Shown: positions 20,729 through 28,718, counted from the first letter of the stretch. The stretch is 64,000 bases of DNA from Sediminicola arcticus (GCF_040566695.1 NZ_JBEXAE010000001.1:558001-622000), one strand, 5' to 3'. Notes: generated from the letters alone by a model not told the origin. Translations and numbers: made by a program.

Positions 20729-21676
20729 ATGCGAAATACGGTGTTAACCCTAGTGTTGCTTTTTGTTGCGCTGGCCTCCAGAGGACAGGAGCTGACCCTA
20801 CCCCAGCTTTCCCAATATTTGGCGGATAACCCTTTCGTTATTTCCCCTACCTATTCGGGTATTGGGGATCATATCAAGATCAGGATCAATGGGCTTACCC
20901 AATGGGTAGGCATCAAAGATGCGCCGGATACTCAATCTTTGGCTGCAGATGCCAGGGTTGGCGAAAAGTCGGGCGCAGGAATACTCTTGTACAATGACAG
21001 CAATGGGGAGACCAAGCAACGCGGAGCCAGGCTTTCTTTTGCGCACCATTTAACACTAGACAGGTACGATGATCAGTTTTTATCCTTCGGTATCTCCTAT
21101 AATTTTAATCAGTTCCGAATCGATATTGAAAATTTTAGGGATAATAATGATGCTTCCGTAACAGATGACCGATCCACGACCAACCACAACTTTGACGTAG
21201 GGTTCTTATATCGGAAGGATAAATTTTATATGAGTGTCAATGCGTCTAACTTGTTGGATAAGGATTTAACCAAGTTCAATCCTGTTTTTGAGCCCAATAG
21301 GCTTAGGAACTACTATATTTACACAGGATACAGATATAAAAAGAGCAAGAATAGTGATATGGAGATAGAACCCTCTGTCTTCTTTCAATACTTTGAAAGT
21401 GATGGGCGTTCCGTAACCGACTTAAACTTAAAATTCCGATGGTATGATTTTGAGGATTACTATTACGCAGGGGTAAACTACCGTTTTCTTAATGATCAGA
21501 TAGGGAATCCTCTTTATATTGCTCCTATCGTTGGTTTTAAGAAGAACAATTTCTATTTTGGATATTCCTACCAAGTAATATTGAATGAGATATTAGGGTT
21601 TAGTTCTGGGACACACGTGGTCACCTTAGGGGTAGACCTTTTTCAAGGGCTTAGTAATTGCAGGTGTATGTACTAA
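20729..21676 (+). CDS. sprF: PorP/SprF family type IX secretion outer membrane protein
   Basis: 315 residues, the usual size for PorP/SprF. Signal peptide at 1-19 (ends ASRGQ), then LTLPQLSQYLADNPFVISPT, the conserved N-terminal segment in which the first strand follows an N-P-x-x-(I/L)-(S/N)-P-(T/A) turn. The rest is alternating beta strands rich in Y/F, consistent with a barrel. It starts 23 bp after the adhesin stop, so it is surely co-transcribed with it. In F. johnsoniae SprF is needed for export or assembly of SprB on the surface; the same role is inferred here from gene order. Unlike the paralogue at 1187-3295 it has no C-terminal extension. The final residues CRCMY are unusual for a barrel end, but the frame is intact. 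Confidence 0.88.
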   Translation: MRNTVLTLVLLFVALASRGQELTLPQLSQYLADNPFVISPTYSGIGDHIKIRINGLTQWVGIKDAPDTQSLAADARVGEKSGAGILLYNDSNGETKQRGARLSFAHHLTLDRYDDQFLSFGISYNFNQFRIDIENFRDNNDASVTDDRSTTNHNFDVGFLYRKDKFYMSVNASNLLDKDLTKFNPVFEPNRLRNYYIYTGYRYKKSKNSDMEIEPSVFFQYFESDGRSVTDLNLKFRWYDFEDYYYAGVNYRFLNDQIGNPLYIAPIVGFKKNNFYFGYSYQVILNEILGFSSGTHVVTLGVDLFQGLSNCRCMY

Positions 21677-21695
21677 CTATTCCATACAATTGGAT

Positions 21696-21703
21696 TAAAT
21701 TTG
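21696..21703 (+). promoter_or_regulatory. -7 promoter element of folB
   Basis: TAAATTTG matches the Bacteroidota consensus TAnnTTTG. It lies 18 bp before the GTG at 21722 and overlaps the alternative TTG at 21701, which argues that translation starts at the GTG. Confidence 0.55.
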
Positions 21704-21721
21704 TTGAAATTTAGAACGATT

Positions 21722-22078
21722 GTGGGAAAAGTAAAATTAAGTAACATTAAAGCTTATGGTCATCATGGCTGCCTCCAAGAAGAAGCAATCATAGGAAGCG
21801 ATTACAGAGTGGACCTTGAGGTCGTGGCCGATCTTACCAAAGCGTCACAATCAGATAATTTATTGGATACCGTAGATTATGTGCACCTCAATCGCATTGT
21901 AAAGGAAGAGATGAAGATTAGGGCGAAACTCTTAGAACATGTCGCAAAGCGAATTGTGGATAGAGTTTTTTCTGAACTTGCTATGGTAGAAGAAATAAAA
22001 ATCTCTGTCTCCAAAATTAACCCCCCTATAGGTGGAGATGTAGAAATGGTCTCGATAAATTTGCAAAGAATTCGTTGA
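21722..22078 (+). CDS. folB: Dihydroneopterin aldolase
   Basis: 118 residues from a GTG start. FolB converts 7,8-dihydroneopterin to 6-hydroxymethyl-dihydropterin and glycolaldehyde in cytoplasmic folate synthesis. The N-terminus MGKVKLSNIKAYGHHGCL matches the family start (K-L-x-N-(I/M)-x-x-Y-x-x-H-G), including the conserved glutamate soon after (QEEAIIG). TVDY-H and the C-terminal K-x-(N/K)-P-P-(I)-(G) segment are also conserved. The frame extends to a TTG at 21701, but that codon sits inside the promoter element and would add residues foreign to the family. It is followed by two tRNA genes on the same strand. The length is normal and nothing is broken. Confidence 0.9.
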   Translation: MGKVKLSNIKAYGHHGCLQEEAIIGSDYRVDLEVVADLTKASQSDNLLDTVDYVHLNRIVKEEMKIRAKLLEHVAKRIVDRVFSELAMVEEIKISVSKINPPIGGDVEMVSINLQRIR

Positions 22079-22095
22079 AAAACAACGGTTCGTTT

Positions 22096-22124
22096 TTGTA
22101 AAGTTAGAAATTAAAGTACATTTG
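22096..22124 (+). promoter_or_regulatory. Promoter of the first tRNA-Cys gene
   Basis: TTG at 22096-22098 and TACATTTG at 22117-22124 are separated by 18 bp, matching the Bacteroidota -33/-7 pattern. The tRNA begins 12 bp downstream, so this atypical tRNA appears to have its own promoter. Confidence 0.6.
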
Positions 22125-22135
22125 TTTTAGTAATT

Positions 22136-22207
22136 GGCATTGTGGTCGAAATGGATAGACGGGGTCCCGCAAGGACCTTTATAGTGGTTCGAGTCCACTC
22201 GATGCCT
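22136..22207 (+). tRNA. tRNA-Cys (GCA), atypical anticodon loop with C33
   Basis: 72 nt folding by eye as a complete cloverleaf: acceptor GGCATTG/CGATGCC (one T-G wobble), D stem GTC/GAC, anticodon stem GGGTC/GACCT (one G-T wobble), variable loop TTAT, T arm AGTGG-TTCGAGT-CCACT, discriminator T73 as in tRNA-Cys. The anticodon loop is CCGCAAG, giving anticodon GCA at 22169-22171. Position 33 is C instead of the nearly universal U, and C32 could pair with G38 and tighten the loop. It shares its acceptor stem (one change) and CCA-less 3' end with the second tRNA-Cys at 22377. It could be a decaying duplicate or a tRNA with a special job. Confidence 0.75.
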
Positions 22208-22212
22208 CAAAC

Positions 22213-22244
22213 AAAAACGGTCTTAAATTCTTAAGACCGTTTTT
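22213..22244 (+). terminator. Rho-independent terminator after the first tRNA-Cys
   Basis: Perfect 14-bp inverted repeat with a 4-nt loop; the 3' arm ends in five T. It starts 6 bp after the tRNA, so this tRNA is its own transcription unit. It would also work on the other strand. Confidence 0.8.
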
Positions 22245-22356
22245 AATTATAAAGAAGGGAATTCCTCTTTTTTGATCATTAGGGAAGGAACCGTAACACT
22301 TGGTTCGGTTTAAAGAAAACTACTTTAAAATTAATTTTTTTTAGAATTAATTTTTG

Positions 22357-22364
22357 TAGATTTG
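22357..22364 (+). promoter_or_regulatory. -7 promoter element of the second tRNA-Cys
   Basis: TAGATTTG matches TAnnTTTG, 12 bp before the mature tRNA, with a T-rich -33 region. The spacing is identical to that of the first tRNA-Cys unit, which suggests that the whole unit (promoter, tRNA, terminator) was duplicated. Confidence 0.6.
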
Positions 22365-22376
22365 CAATCCAAAATT

Positions 22377-22447
22377 GGCATCGTGGCCGAGTGGCTAGGC
22401 AGAGCTCTGCAAAAGCTTGTACAGCAGTTCGAATCTGCTCGATGCCT
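22377..22447 (+). tRNA. tRNA-Cys (GCA)
   Basis: 71-nt cloverleaf: acceptor GGCATCG/CGATGCC fully paired, D stem GCC/GGC, anticodon stem GAGCT/AGCTT, loop CTGCAAA with the canonical T33 and anticodon GCA (22410-22412), variable loop GTAC, T arm AGCAG-TTCGAAT-CTGCT, discriminator T73. It is canonical in every part and presumably the main cysteine tRNA. The 3' CCA is not encoded, as is usual in this phylum. Confidence 0.93.
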
Positions 22448-22449
22448 CA

Positions 22450-22479
22450 AAAAAAACCGTCCAACTGGACGGTTTTTTT
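22450..22479 (+). terminator. Rho-independent terminator after the second tRNA-Cys
   Basis: 13-bp perfect inverted repeat (GC core ACCGTCC/GGACGGT) with a 4-nt loop and a run of seven T. In the opposite direction it can also end the minus-strand DoxX-like transcript. Confidence 0.85.
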
Positions 22480-22521
22480 ATTTTATAAGATTTCGAGGTT
22501 AAAAAGTATAAATGTTCATTT

Positions 22522-22920
22522 TTATGCCTGTAATAAGAAAACCAAAAAGATGGCAGGGATAAAATATACTGCAATGGTCTTTGCCCCTTCGTAGTCTTTG
22601 GCTATTCGTTGTCCAAACAACAACATTAACAGGGCTGCACAGGATATAATGGCACTATAAAATGCAAGCTGACTTTCTCCTACCATGGCTAATTGGAACA
22701 AACCAACGGCAGACAGGACCCCTGCAATCATTTCCGTGACCACCACGATGCCCAATAACATAGGAACCATATTTTTTAGAGGTGTTTCAGCGAAATGGCC
22801 AGTTAACCATGATAGGTTGCCCTTCCAATCGATTAGTTTATCAATACCACTTTGTAAAAAGGTAATTAATAAGAAAAGTAATAATAGTATTTCTGTAGCA
22901 TTATTAGTAATGTTTTCCAT
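22522..22920 (-). CDS. DoxX-like small integral membrane protein
   Basis: 132 residues with about four hydrophobic segments (roughly 8-24, 50-72, 82-103, 113-131) and few charged residues. The pattern FLQSGIDKLIDWKGNLSW, then ALL-LFGQRIAKDYEGA, resembles the DoxX/DUF4149-like group of four-helix membrane proteins. Members are mostly uncharacterised; some have been linked to thiosulfate or quinone chemistry, which cannot be inferred here. It lies 36 bp downstream of holB on the same strand with no promoter element in between, so co-transcription is likely. It ends facing the tRNA-Cys terminator. Confidence 0.6.
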   Translation of the reverse strand: MENITNNATEILLLLFLLITFLQSGIDKLIDWKGNLSWLTGHFAETPLKNMVPMLLGIVVVTEMIAGVLSAVGLFQLAMVGESQLAFYSAIISCAALLMLLFGQRIAKDYEGAKTIAVYFIPAIFLVFLLQA

Positions 22921-22956
22921 ATTAGACTTAAGTTTAAAAAATTAGGTTTATTGGGA

Positions 22957-24108
22957 TTATGCGGCCTTCTTATGAAGTAATCGCGTAAGTTTTATAGATA
23001 GGTCTGTCAGTATTATTTTAGAGTTCCCGTTGCGTTCTATATGATAGATGGCAGCTTCCAGTTCCTGAGTAATCTGTTGAATATTGTTTTCATGTATAAA
23101 TGGGGCAAATTTTGCCAACTGGAAACCTTCTACATGAATTTTCATATAAGTCAGTTCAGACACATTGTAATTGGTCAACATAGCCTGTCTCATAATCGCA
23201 AGGCAGTAAAGCATAAATTTTTTTTGTGTTTCCCTTCCCGTTTTGGCGACCTCTTCGCTCCATAGGATAAGATCATGAATGGCAGCTTTGTTGCCTTTTG
23301 CCTTAAAAGCACTCCTCACCCATTGTACAAACCATCTTTCAAAAACTAGATCTTCAGAATCTTGGTTCATCAAATCCAATGCCTTCTTAAAATTACCATC
23401 AGCTTCATGGGAAATTCGCAAGGCCTCTTCTTTACTAAGGCCCTTTTCCAATAGCCCTTGGGCAATAACCTCTTCGGCCAATGGGGGAAAGTGCAAAATC
23501 TGACATCTGGAACGTATCGTCTGTATAATTTGTTCCTCCTCTTCTGCAATCAGAATAAAAACAGTCTTCGCAGGAGGCTCCTCTATTAGTTTTAACAATT
23601 TATTTGCTGCAGAATTATTCATTCTATCGGCCATCCAAATAATCATCACCTTATATCCTCCTTCATAGGATTTAAGGGCTAGTTTTTTCACGACCTCCTG
23701 TGCTTCATCCACGCCAATCATCCCCTGTTTTTTTTCTATGCCGATAAGTCGGTACCAATCGAAGAGATTGCCATAAGGCTGATCCCTTAGAAACTCTCGC
23801 CATTCCTCCATATAATGGTTACTAACGGCGTGACTCTTTATCTTATCGCTATTGGATACAGGAAAAGCGAAATGAACATCGGGATGTGATATGGAGTTGC
23901 ATTTTGCGTTACAGGCGGTATGATCTCCTGTATTCTCTCCTTGAGTATTTGCACAAATGACATATTGCGCATATGCCATGGCCATGGGTAATGTTCCACA
24001 ACCTTCTTGACCAACAAATAACTGGGCGTGCGGAATACGACCCGCATCAGCACTGAAGGTTAAGTGTTTTTTTATATGGGATAGTCCTAAAATGTCTTTG
24101 AAAAGCAT
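22957..24108 (-). CDS. holB: DNA polymerase III delta' subunit (clamp loader)
   Basis: 383 residues, slightly longer than usual. An AAA+ clamp-loader fold is visible: N-terminal MLFKDILGLSHIKKHL and IPHAQLFVGQEGCGTLPMA (a P-loop remnant without the Lys, typical of delta', which does not hydrolyse ATP). A cysteine cluster (C52, C65, C69 approx., C-N-A-K-C) suggests the zinc module. The Walker-B-like helix is followed by KLLKLIEEPP and the sensor/arginine-finger motif TIRSRCQ. Delta' helps load the beta clamp in the cytoplasm. The start ATG is only 4 bp downstream of a -7 element, so the mRNA is probably leaderless. Followed by the DoxX-like gene. Confidence 0.9.
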   Translation of the reverse strand: MLFKDILGLSHIKKHLTFSADAGRIPHAQLFVGQEGCGTLPMAMAYAQYVICANTQGENTGDHTACNAKCNSISHPDVHFAFPVSNSDKIKSHAVSNHYMEEWREFLRDQPYGNLFDWYRLIGIEKKQGMIGVDEAQEVVKKLALKSYEGGYKVMIIWMADRMNNSAANKLLKLIEEPPAKTVFILIAEEEEQIIQTIRSRCQILHFPPLAEEVIAQGLLEKGLSKEEALRISHEADGNFKKALDLMNQDSEDLVFERWFVQWVRSAFKAKGNKAAIHDLILWSEEVAKTGRETQKKFMLYCLAIMRQAMLTNYNVSELTYMKIHVEGFQLAKFAPFIHENNIQQITQELEAAIYHIERNGNSKIILTDLSIKLTRLLHKKAA

Positions 24109-24112
24109 AGGT

Positions 24113-24120
24113 CAAATATA
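24113..24120 (-). promoter_or_regulatory. -7 promoter element of holB, 4 bp from the ATG
   Basis: On the minus strand TATATTTG is followed by ACCT and then ATG. A transcription start the usual few bases after TAnnTTTG would fall on or next to the start codon, giving a leaderless message. Confidence 0.6.
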
Positions 24121-24292
24121 GTTTATTTGCCTGTTCTTCCATAATAGCAACACCAATGTCACTTTCAATGGACCAAGAGCATTTTTAAAGGGGTTGGTTG
24201 CCAACTGGTTATAAAGTAATCAACAACAGGTAGTTTTGTGCCGGAACCCTAAAGAATATGCTTCCCTGGTTTAAACATACTAGAGAAATCTT

Positions 24293-24300
24293 TACATTTG
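24293..24300 (+). promoter_or_regulatory. -7 promoter element of pgk
   Basis: TACATTTG, an exact TAnnTTTG match, 26 bp before the ATG at 24327. It lies inside the longer open frame that begins at 24258 and rules that start out. Confidence 0.65.
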
Positions 24301-24326
24301 CTTTTCTCAAAAAAATTCTTGTAAAG

Positions 24327-25520
24327 ATGAAAACCATTAATGATTTTAATTTTAAAAATAAAAAAGCCTTAATCCGTGTTGATTTCAATGTTCCTTTGGA
24401 TGCAGATTTTAAGGTAACAGATTCCAATAGGATTGAAGCTGCTAAACCAACAATCATCAAGGTTTTAGAAGATGGAGGAAGTGCAGTTTTAATGAGCCAT
24501 TATGGTAGACCACATGGCACCCCTAATGCAGAGATGTCTTTGGGCCACATTTTAGATAAGGTTTCTGAAATCATTGGTGTACAGGTAAAATTTGTCAATG
24601 ATTGTGTTGGTGAAGTCGCGGAGAAAGCAGTTGCCGATCTAAAGGATGGTGAGGTATTGATGCTAGAAAACCTTCGTTTTCATGCCGAAGAAGAAAAAGG
24701 AGACAGGGAATTTGCAGAGAAACTTTCAAAGTTAGGGGACATTTATGTAAACGATGCCTTTGGAACGGCTCATAGGGCACATGCCTCTACTACCGTTGTG
24801 GCTCAATTTTTTAAAGAAAAAAGATGTTTTGGAAGTTTGATGGCCAAGGAAATTGAGGCGATTGAAAAAGTAATGAGAACGGGAGAAAAGCCGGTAACTG
24901 CTATTTTAGGGGGTTCTAAGGTTTCTTCTAAAATTACTATCATAGAGAACATACTTAGCAAAGTAGACCATTTGATTATTGGAGGAGGTATGACCTATAC
25001 TTTTATCAAAGCAAAAGGAGGAAAAGTAGGAGATTCTATATGTGAAGATGATAAGATGGAATTGGCTTTGGATATTCTAAAACAGGCCAAACAAAAAGGA
25101 GTAAAAGTCCATATTCCGGTGGATGTTTTGGCGGCTGACAGTTTCAGCAATGATGCCAACACCAAAATTGTAGCTGTAGATGCTATACCGGATGGATGGC
25201 AAGGATTGGATGCAGGTCCAAAAACGTTGGCTAATTTTAAAGAGGTTATCTTAGAAAGTAAGACCATTTTGTGGAATGGTCCTATTGGAGTTTTTGAAAT
25301 GGATAGTTTTGCCAAAGGCACCATAGCAATAGGTAATTATATAGATGAGGCCACTAGTAAAGGAGCATTTTCCCTAGTTGGTGGAGGAGATTCTGTTGCG
25401 GCGGTAAAACAGTTTGGTTTTGAGGAAAAGGTAAGTTATGTTTCTACTGGTGGTGGGGCAATGTTAGAAAGTCTGGAAGGAAAGGTTTTACCCGGAATTG
25501 CCGCAATATTAGAGGATTAG
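24327..25520 (+). CDS. pgk: Phosphoglycerate kinase
   Basis: 397 residues, the normal size. It transfers phosphate from 1,3-bisphosphoglycerate to ADP in cytoplasmic glycolysis. Conserved motifs: RVDFNVPLD near the N-terminus, LMSHYGRPHG, MLENLRFHAEEEKGD, YVNDAFGTAHRAHAST (substrate-binding basic patch), ILGGSKVSSKI, GGGMTYTF, LWNGPIGVFE, and the nucleotide-binding VGGGDSVAA with STGGGA-LE at the C-terminus. The ATG at 24327 is chosen because a promoter element lies between it and the earlier ATG at 24258, and the family begins M-K-(T)-(I/L)-(N/D)-D. Divergent from holB. Confidence 0.97.
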   Translation: MKTINDFNFKNKKALIRVDFNVPLDADFKVTDSNRIEAAKPTIIKVLEDGGSAVLMSHYGRPHGTPNAEMSLGHILDKVSEIIGVQVKFVNDCVGEVAEKAVADLKDGEVLMLENLRFHAEEEKGDREFAEKLSKLGDIYVNDAFGTAHRAHASTTVVAQFFKEKRCFGSLMAKEIEAIEKVMRTGEKPVTAILGGSKVSSKITIIENILSKVDHLIIGGGMTYTFIKAKGGKVGDSICEDDKMELALDILKQAKQKGVKVHIPVDVLAADSFSNDANTKIVAVDAIPDGWQGLDAGPKTLANFKEVILESKTILWNGPIGVFEMDSFAKGTIAIGNYIDEATSKGAFSLVGGGDSVAAVKQFGFEEKVSYVSTGGGAMLESLEGKVLPGIAAILED

Positions 25521-25636
25521 AATCGTTATAAAAAGTATAAGAAAGTTCGTTTACAAATACTTTAAGAGGTTATGTTTTAATCTTTGAAAAATTTGTACGA
25601 TTTTCGTCGCTTCCCATTTTAAATTGAAGAAAGCTT

Positions 25637-27268
25637 ATGATGAAATTAAAAAACATTGGTCTAGTGCTTTGTTGCCTTTTAGCGGTGTCTGCTATGGCAC
25701 AGGAAAAGGAAGGTGCGCGTAAAAAACAACGAAAGAATAACGTAGTTCAAGAGGCTTCCGTAGATACCGTTGCTATGGATATGGAAGGGGTTGAACAAAT
25801 GGAACTCATGGAATCTCCTGGACAATTGGAGGATTCTCCAGCCATATTGGTCAAGGTTAGCAACAAATATAATTTGTCCGATAGGAACGATACTGCTAAA
25901 TATGACAAATTGTGGCTAAAGGAACTCTACGAAAACCAAAGTCTTTTTGATTCCATTTACAGCACTGTAACCAATTTGGAAGTAGATTCACTTTACCATT
26001 ACGATTTAGATACGGAGACACTTAAGGCTAGATTGAAGATATTGGATCAAAAGACGCCCTTTAACATCGCCTACAACCCATCTCTTGAAAATGTTATAAA
26101 GACATTTTTAACTAGAAAAAGAGGATTGATGCAGCGCATGCTAAAGGTAAGTCAGTTTTACTTCCCTATGTTTGAACAGGAACTGGATAGTTACAACGTG
26201 CCATTGGAGTTGAAGTATTTGGCCATTATTGAGTCGGCCTTAAACCCTAGGGCGAGATCCAGAGTTGGGGCTACAGGCTTATGGCAATTTATGTACAGCA
26301 CGGGAAAGATGTATGACTTAGATGTGAGCAGTTATGTGGATGAACGCAGTGACCCAATTGCCTCTACCAAAGCAGCGGCAAAATATCTATCTAAACTTCA
26401 TGGTATTTTTAACGATTGGGACTTGGCTTTAGCTGCCTATAATTCAGGACCAGGGAATGTGAATAAGGCAATTAGAAGATCTGGAGGATATACCAACTAT
26501 TGGAATATAAGAAGAAACCTCCCTAGGGAAACAGCAGGATATGTGCCTGCATTTTTAGCGGCTATGTACATTTTTGAATATGCTGAAGAACACGGTTTGC
26601 AGCGAGAGAGGATTGAAAGACCAATTTTTGATACCGATACGGTGCATGTTAAAAACCTTATCACTTTTAATCAGATTTCTGAGTTGGTAGATGTTTCTAT
26701 TGAAGAACTACAAATATTAAATCCTTCCTATAAATTAGATGTTATTCCATATGTAGAAGGAAAAAATTATGTGTTGCGATTGCCAAGAGAGGCCATGGGT
26801 AAATTTGTAGCTAACGAGACGGCTATTTATGCACATGTAAAAACAGAACTGGAAACAGAGGAGAAACCTTTGCCAGATCTAGTTAAGGCACAAGATAGGA
26901 TCGTCTATAAAGTTAGAAGTGGGGATTATTTGGGAAGAATTGCAGAAAGACATGGTGTTGGGGTAAGCCAAATAAGACAATGGAATGGATTAAGGGGTAA
27001 TACTGTGAGGATAGGACAACGACTCACTATCTATGCAAAAAACCCTGTAGCTTCAAATGTTTCTAGGACATCATCTTCATCATCAAATAATGCAACAAAG
27101 TCAGCAATAGCAAGCGACACAAAGATCCATACAGTAAAGAGTGGGGATTCGCTTTGGACCATTTCGAAAAAATATCCTGGAATTAGTATTGAAAATTTAC
27201 GAGAATGGAACGGTATTAGAGGGAATGACATTAAAATTGGCGCTAAATTAAAATTGTGCAGTTGTTAA
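25637..27268 (+). CDS. mltD: Membrane-bound lytic murein transglycosylase D-like, two LysM domains
   Basis: 543 residues. Signal peptide at 1-21 (ends SAMAQ). The SLT domain spans ~180-300: ELKYLAIIESALNPRARS contains the catalytic Glu (~199), then GATGLWQFM and LALAAYNSGPGNV. Two LysM domains lie at ~421-464 (YKVRSGDYLGRIAERHGV) and ~497-541 (HTVKSGDSLWTISKKY), joined by a Ser/Asn-rich linker. The enzyme cleaves the MurNAc-GlcNAc bond with 1,6-anhydro ring formation during wall turnover; LysM binds the glycan. It resembles MltD in order (SLT then LysM) but has no lipobox visible. The gene starts 116 bp after pgk, and a DUF4837 lipoprotein gene follows 20 bp downstream, probably in the same operon. 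Confidence 0.9.
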   Translation: MMKLKNIGLVLCCLLAVSAMAQEKEGARKKQRKNNVVQEASVDTVAMDMEGVEQMELMESPGQLEDSPAILVKVSNKYNLSDRNDTAKYDKLWLKELYENQSLFDSIYSTVTNLEVDSLYHYDLDTETLKARLKILDQKTPFNIAYNPSLENVIKTFLTRKRGLMQRMLKVSQFYFPMFEQELDSYNVPLELKYLAIIESALNPRARSRVGATGLWQFMYSTGKMYDLDVSSYVDERSDPIASTKAAAKYLSKLHGIFNDWDLALAAYNSGPGNVNKAIRRSGGYTNYWNIRRNLPRETAGYVPAFLAAMYIFEYAEEHGLQRERIERPIFDTDTVHVKNLITFNQISELVDVSIEELQILNPSYKLDVIPYVEGKNYVLRLPREAMGKFVANETAIYAHVKTELETEEKPLPDLVKAQDRIVYKVRSGDYLGRIAERHGVGVSQIRQWNGLRGNTVRIGQRLTIYAKNPVASNVSRTSSSSSNNATKSAIASDTKIHTVKSGDSLWTISKKYPGISIENLREWNGIRGNDIKIGAKLKLCSC

Positions 27269-27288
27269 ACCTAAATACTAAAACCAAA

Positions 27289-28284
27289 ATGAAAAAATCA
27301 GGAACACTTCTTCTTGTTCTTTTAATGGCAGTTACTTCTTGTAAGGAGGGAAAAAAGATAGAGTACAAACCAGAATCAATTGGGTCTATAAATTCGGTGT
27401 CCGTAGTCATGGACAATGAGCTTTGGAAAGGGCCTGTAGGCGATAAGGTTAGAGAATACTTTGCTGCGCCTGTTCTTGGCCTTTCTTGGGAAGAGCCTTT
27501 ATTTACAATAAACCATATGTCCTTAAATGTTTTTACGGGAGCCGTAAGAAACACTAGGTCTGTATTGTTTGTCGCTAAGGATTCCTTGAACTTAGGGCAC
27601 ATCAAAACTGATATGTATGCAAGGCCACAAAAAGTTGCTGTGATAAAGGGAAGTACAGATGCTGAAATCATCGATAACTTAGATGAGAATGCTGCAGAGA
27701 TAATTGAGGCTTTTAAGTCAGTGGAAATTTCAGAAGCTCAAAAGAGATTTCTAAGATCTGTGAATAAAGAAAAAGTCCTCGAAGAAAAATTTGGAATAAC
27801 CTTATCCATGCCCTCAGCCTATAAGGTTGGTAAGCAAGAGGATAATTTTGTTTGGATAGATAGGCAAATCCAGAAAGGGAATATGAATATTATTGTTTAT
27901 AGTATGCCAGAAGATAGTTTTTCAAGTGACGCCACCTTTGTCAAGGATATTGTTGCTATGAGGGATTCCATTGGTAAAAAATATATCCCCGGACCAGATG
28001 TTCCAGGAAAAGTGACGTATATGATGACGGAAAAGGCTTTTTCTCCCTATGTTTCTCCTGTTGTAATTGCTGGTAAAATGGCTGTTGAGGTAAAAGGTAT
28101 CTGGGAGATGAATGGCTATCCAATGGCGGGGCCATTTTTATCCTATATTATCAATGATGAGGCGAATGATAGAAAACTGGTCATAGAAGGCTTTACATTT
28201 GCTCCTTCTACAGAGAAAAGAGATTATATGTTTGAACTAGAAGCCATTTTGAAATCTGTCAAATTTGATATTCCTAAAAAATAG
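27289..28284 (+). CDS. DUF4837 family lipoprotein
   Basis: 331 residues from ATG 27289. An upstream in-frame ATG (27256) falls within the end of the preceding gene and would bury the signal peptide, so it is rejected. The N-terminus MKKSGTLLLVLLMAVTSCKEG is a lipoprotein signal with lipobox V-T-S-C. The rest matches my memory of DUF4837, a Bacteroidota family of unknown function usually next to lytic transglycosylase genes. The segment SINSVSVVMDNELWKGPVGD near the mature N-terminus is typical. A link to wall turnover is suggested only by the neighbour. It ends 26 bp before a strong terminator. Confidence 0.75.
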   Translation: MKKSGTLLLVLLMAVTSCKEGKKIEYKPESIGSINSVSVVMDNELWKGPVGDKVREYFAAPVLGLSWEEPLFTINHMSLNVFTGAVRNTRSVLFVAKDSLNLGHIKTDMYARPQKVAVIKGSTDAEIIDNLDENAAEIIEAFKSVEISEAQKRFLRSVNKEKVLEEKFGITLSMPSAYKVGKQEDNFVWIDRQIQKGNMNIIVYSMPEDSFSSDATFVKDIVAMRDSIGKKYIPGPDVPGKVTYMMTEKAFSPYVSPVVIAGKMAVEVKGIWEMNGYPMAGPFLSYIINDEANDRKLVIEGFTFAPSTEKRDYMFELEAILKSVKFDIPKK

Positions 28285-28310
28285 GGTACATGTATAAAAA
28301 CTAAAACAAG

Positions 28311-28340
28311 AGCGACCTACACGGGTCGCTTTTTTGTTTT
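28311..28340 (+). terminator. Terminator after the DUF4837 gene
   Basis: AGCGACC and GGTCGCT form a 7-bp stem with a 6-nt loop, followed by seven T and then GTTTT. Ends the pgk-side operon. Confidence 0.85.
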
Positions 28341-28453
28341 AATGGGGGTAATTATCTCATGGGCTTTAAAGGTGTTTTAGGCTGCTATGAGAGCAAATGG
28401 CAACTAAGGCAATGCTTTTTCTGGCTAATTAGTATTTATGGACAGGATCCATT

Positions 28454-28483
28454 AATAAAGGGCCACTGCAGCGACCCTTTATT
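28454..28483 (-). terminator. Inverted repeat downstream of the first microprotein gene
   Basis: AATAAAGGG and CCCTTTATT form a perfect 9-bp stem around a 12-nt loop. It lies 65 bp beyond the stop of the minus-strand gene at 28548, so it is a plausible terminator for it, although the T run is short on both strands. Confidence 0.5.
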
Positions 28484-28547
28484 TTAATTCAGAAACATAT
28501 ACGTAACCATTTTTGTGGAAAAATAGTATTTTAAAGATGTTACTTTT

Positions 28548-28718
28548 TTAATCGAAGGCATAGCCCGTTATCAATCTAAAAATAAAGGCATAAACCACAA
28601 CTGCAAACAATCCAAAGCAAAACCATGAGAGTGCCTTAAAATAGTTTTTGATAAGTAAATTTCCTAGGTTTTTAAAACCCTCAAGATATATTTCTTTAAC
28701 AAGTAGTAGTTTGCTCAT
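28548..28718 (-). CDS. 56-residue membrane microprotein, paralogue of 29080-29250 (DUF6747-like?)
   Basis: A complete frame of 56 codons. It begins MSKLLLVKEIYLEGFKNLG, continues to a single hydrophobic helix (~30-48, SWFCFGLFAVVVYAFIF) and ends TGYAFD. A second gene 361 bp away encodes a protein of exactly the same length with the same layout (K-L-L-L-(V/I)-K-E-I-Y-L-E-G-F, then NY-K then SW-CF, ending TG-(Y/F)-(A/V)-(F/W)-D). Such pairwise conservation shows that both are real. From memory this resembles a flavobacterial family labelled DUF6747; that name is uncertain. One transmembrane segment with an amphipathic N-terminal helix suggests an inner-membrane peptide, possibly a partner of a larger complex. 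Function unknown. Confidence 0.75.
   Translation of the reverse strand: MSKLLLVKEIYLEGFKNLGNLLIKNYFKALSWFCFGLFAVVVYAFIFRLITGYAFD

Noticed and set aside
21701..21721. N-terminal extension of FolB from TTG 21701
   Set aside because: The TTG sits within the TAAATTTG promoter element, and the family starts at the GTG.
22391..22594. 67-codon frame across the second tRNA-Cys
   Set aside because: It runs through the tRNA and its terminator and has no recognisable content.
24258..24326. N-terminal extension of phosphoglycerate kinase
   Set aside because: A -7 promoter element at 24293-24300 lies inside it and the family begins at the later ATG.
28454..28483. Transposon end or attachment site
   Set aside because: The short inverted repeat contains no direct-repeat flank and no mobile gene is near; a terminator is the simpler explanation.
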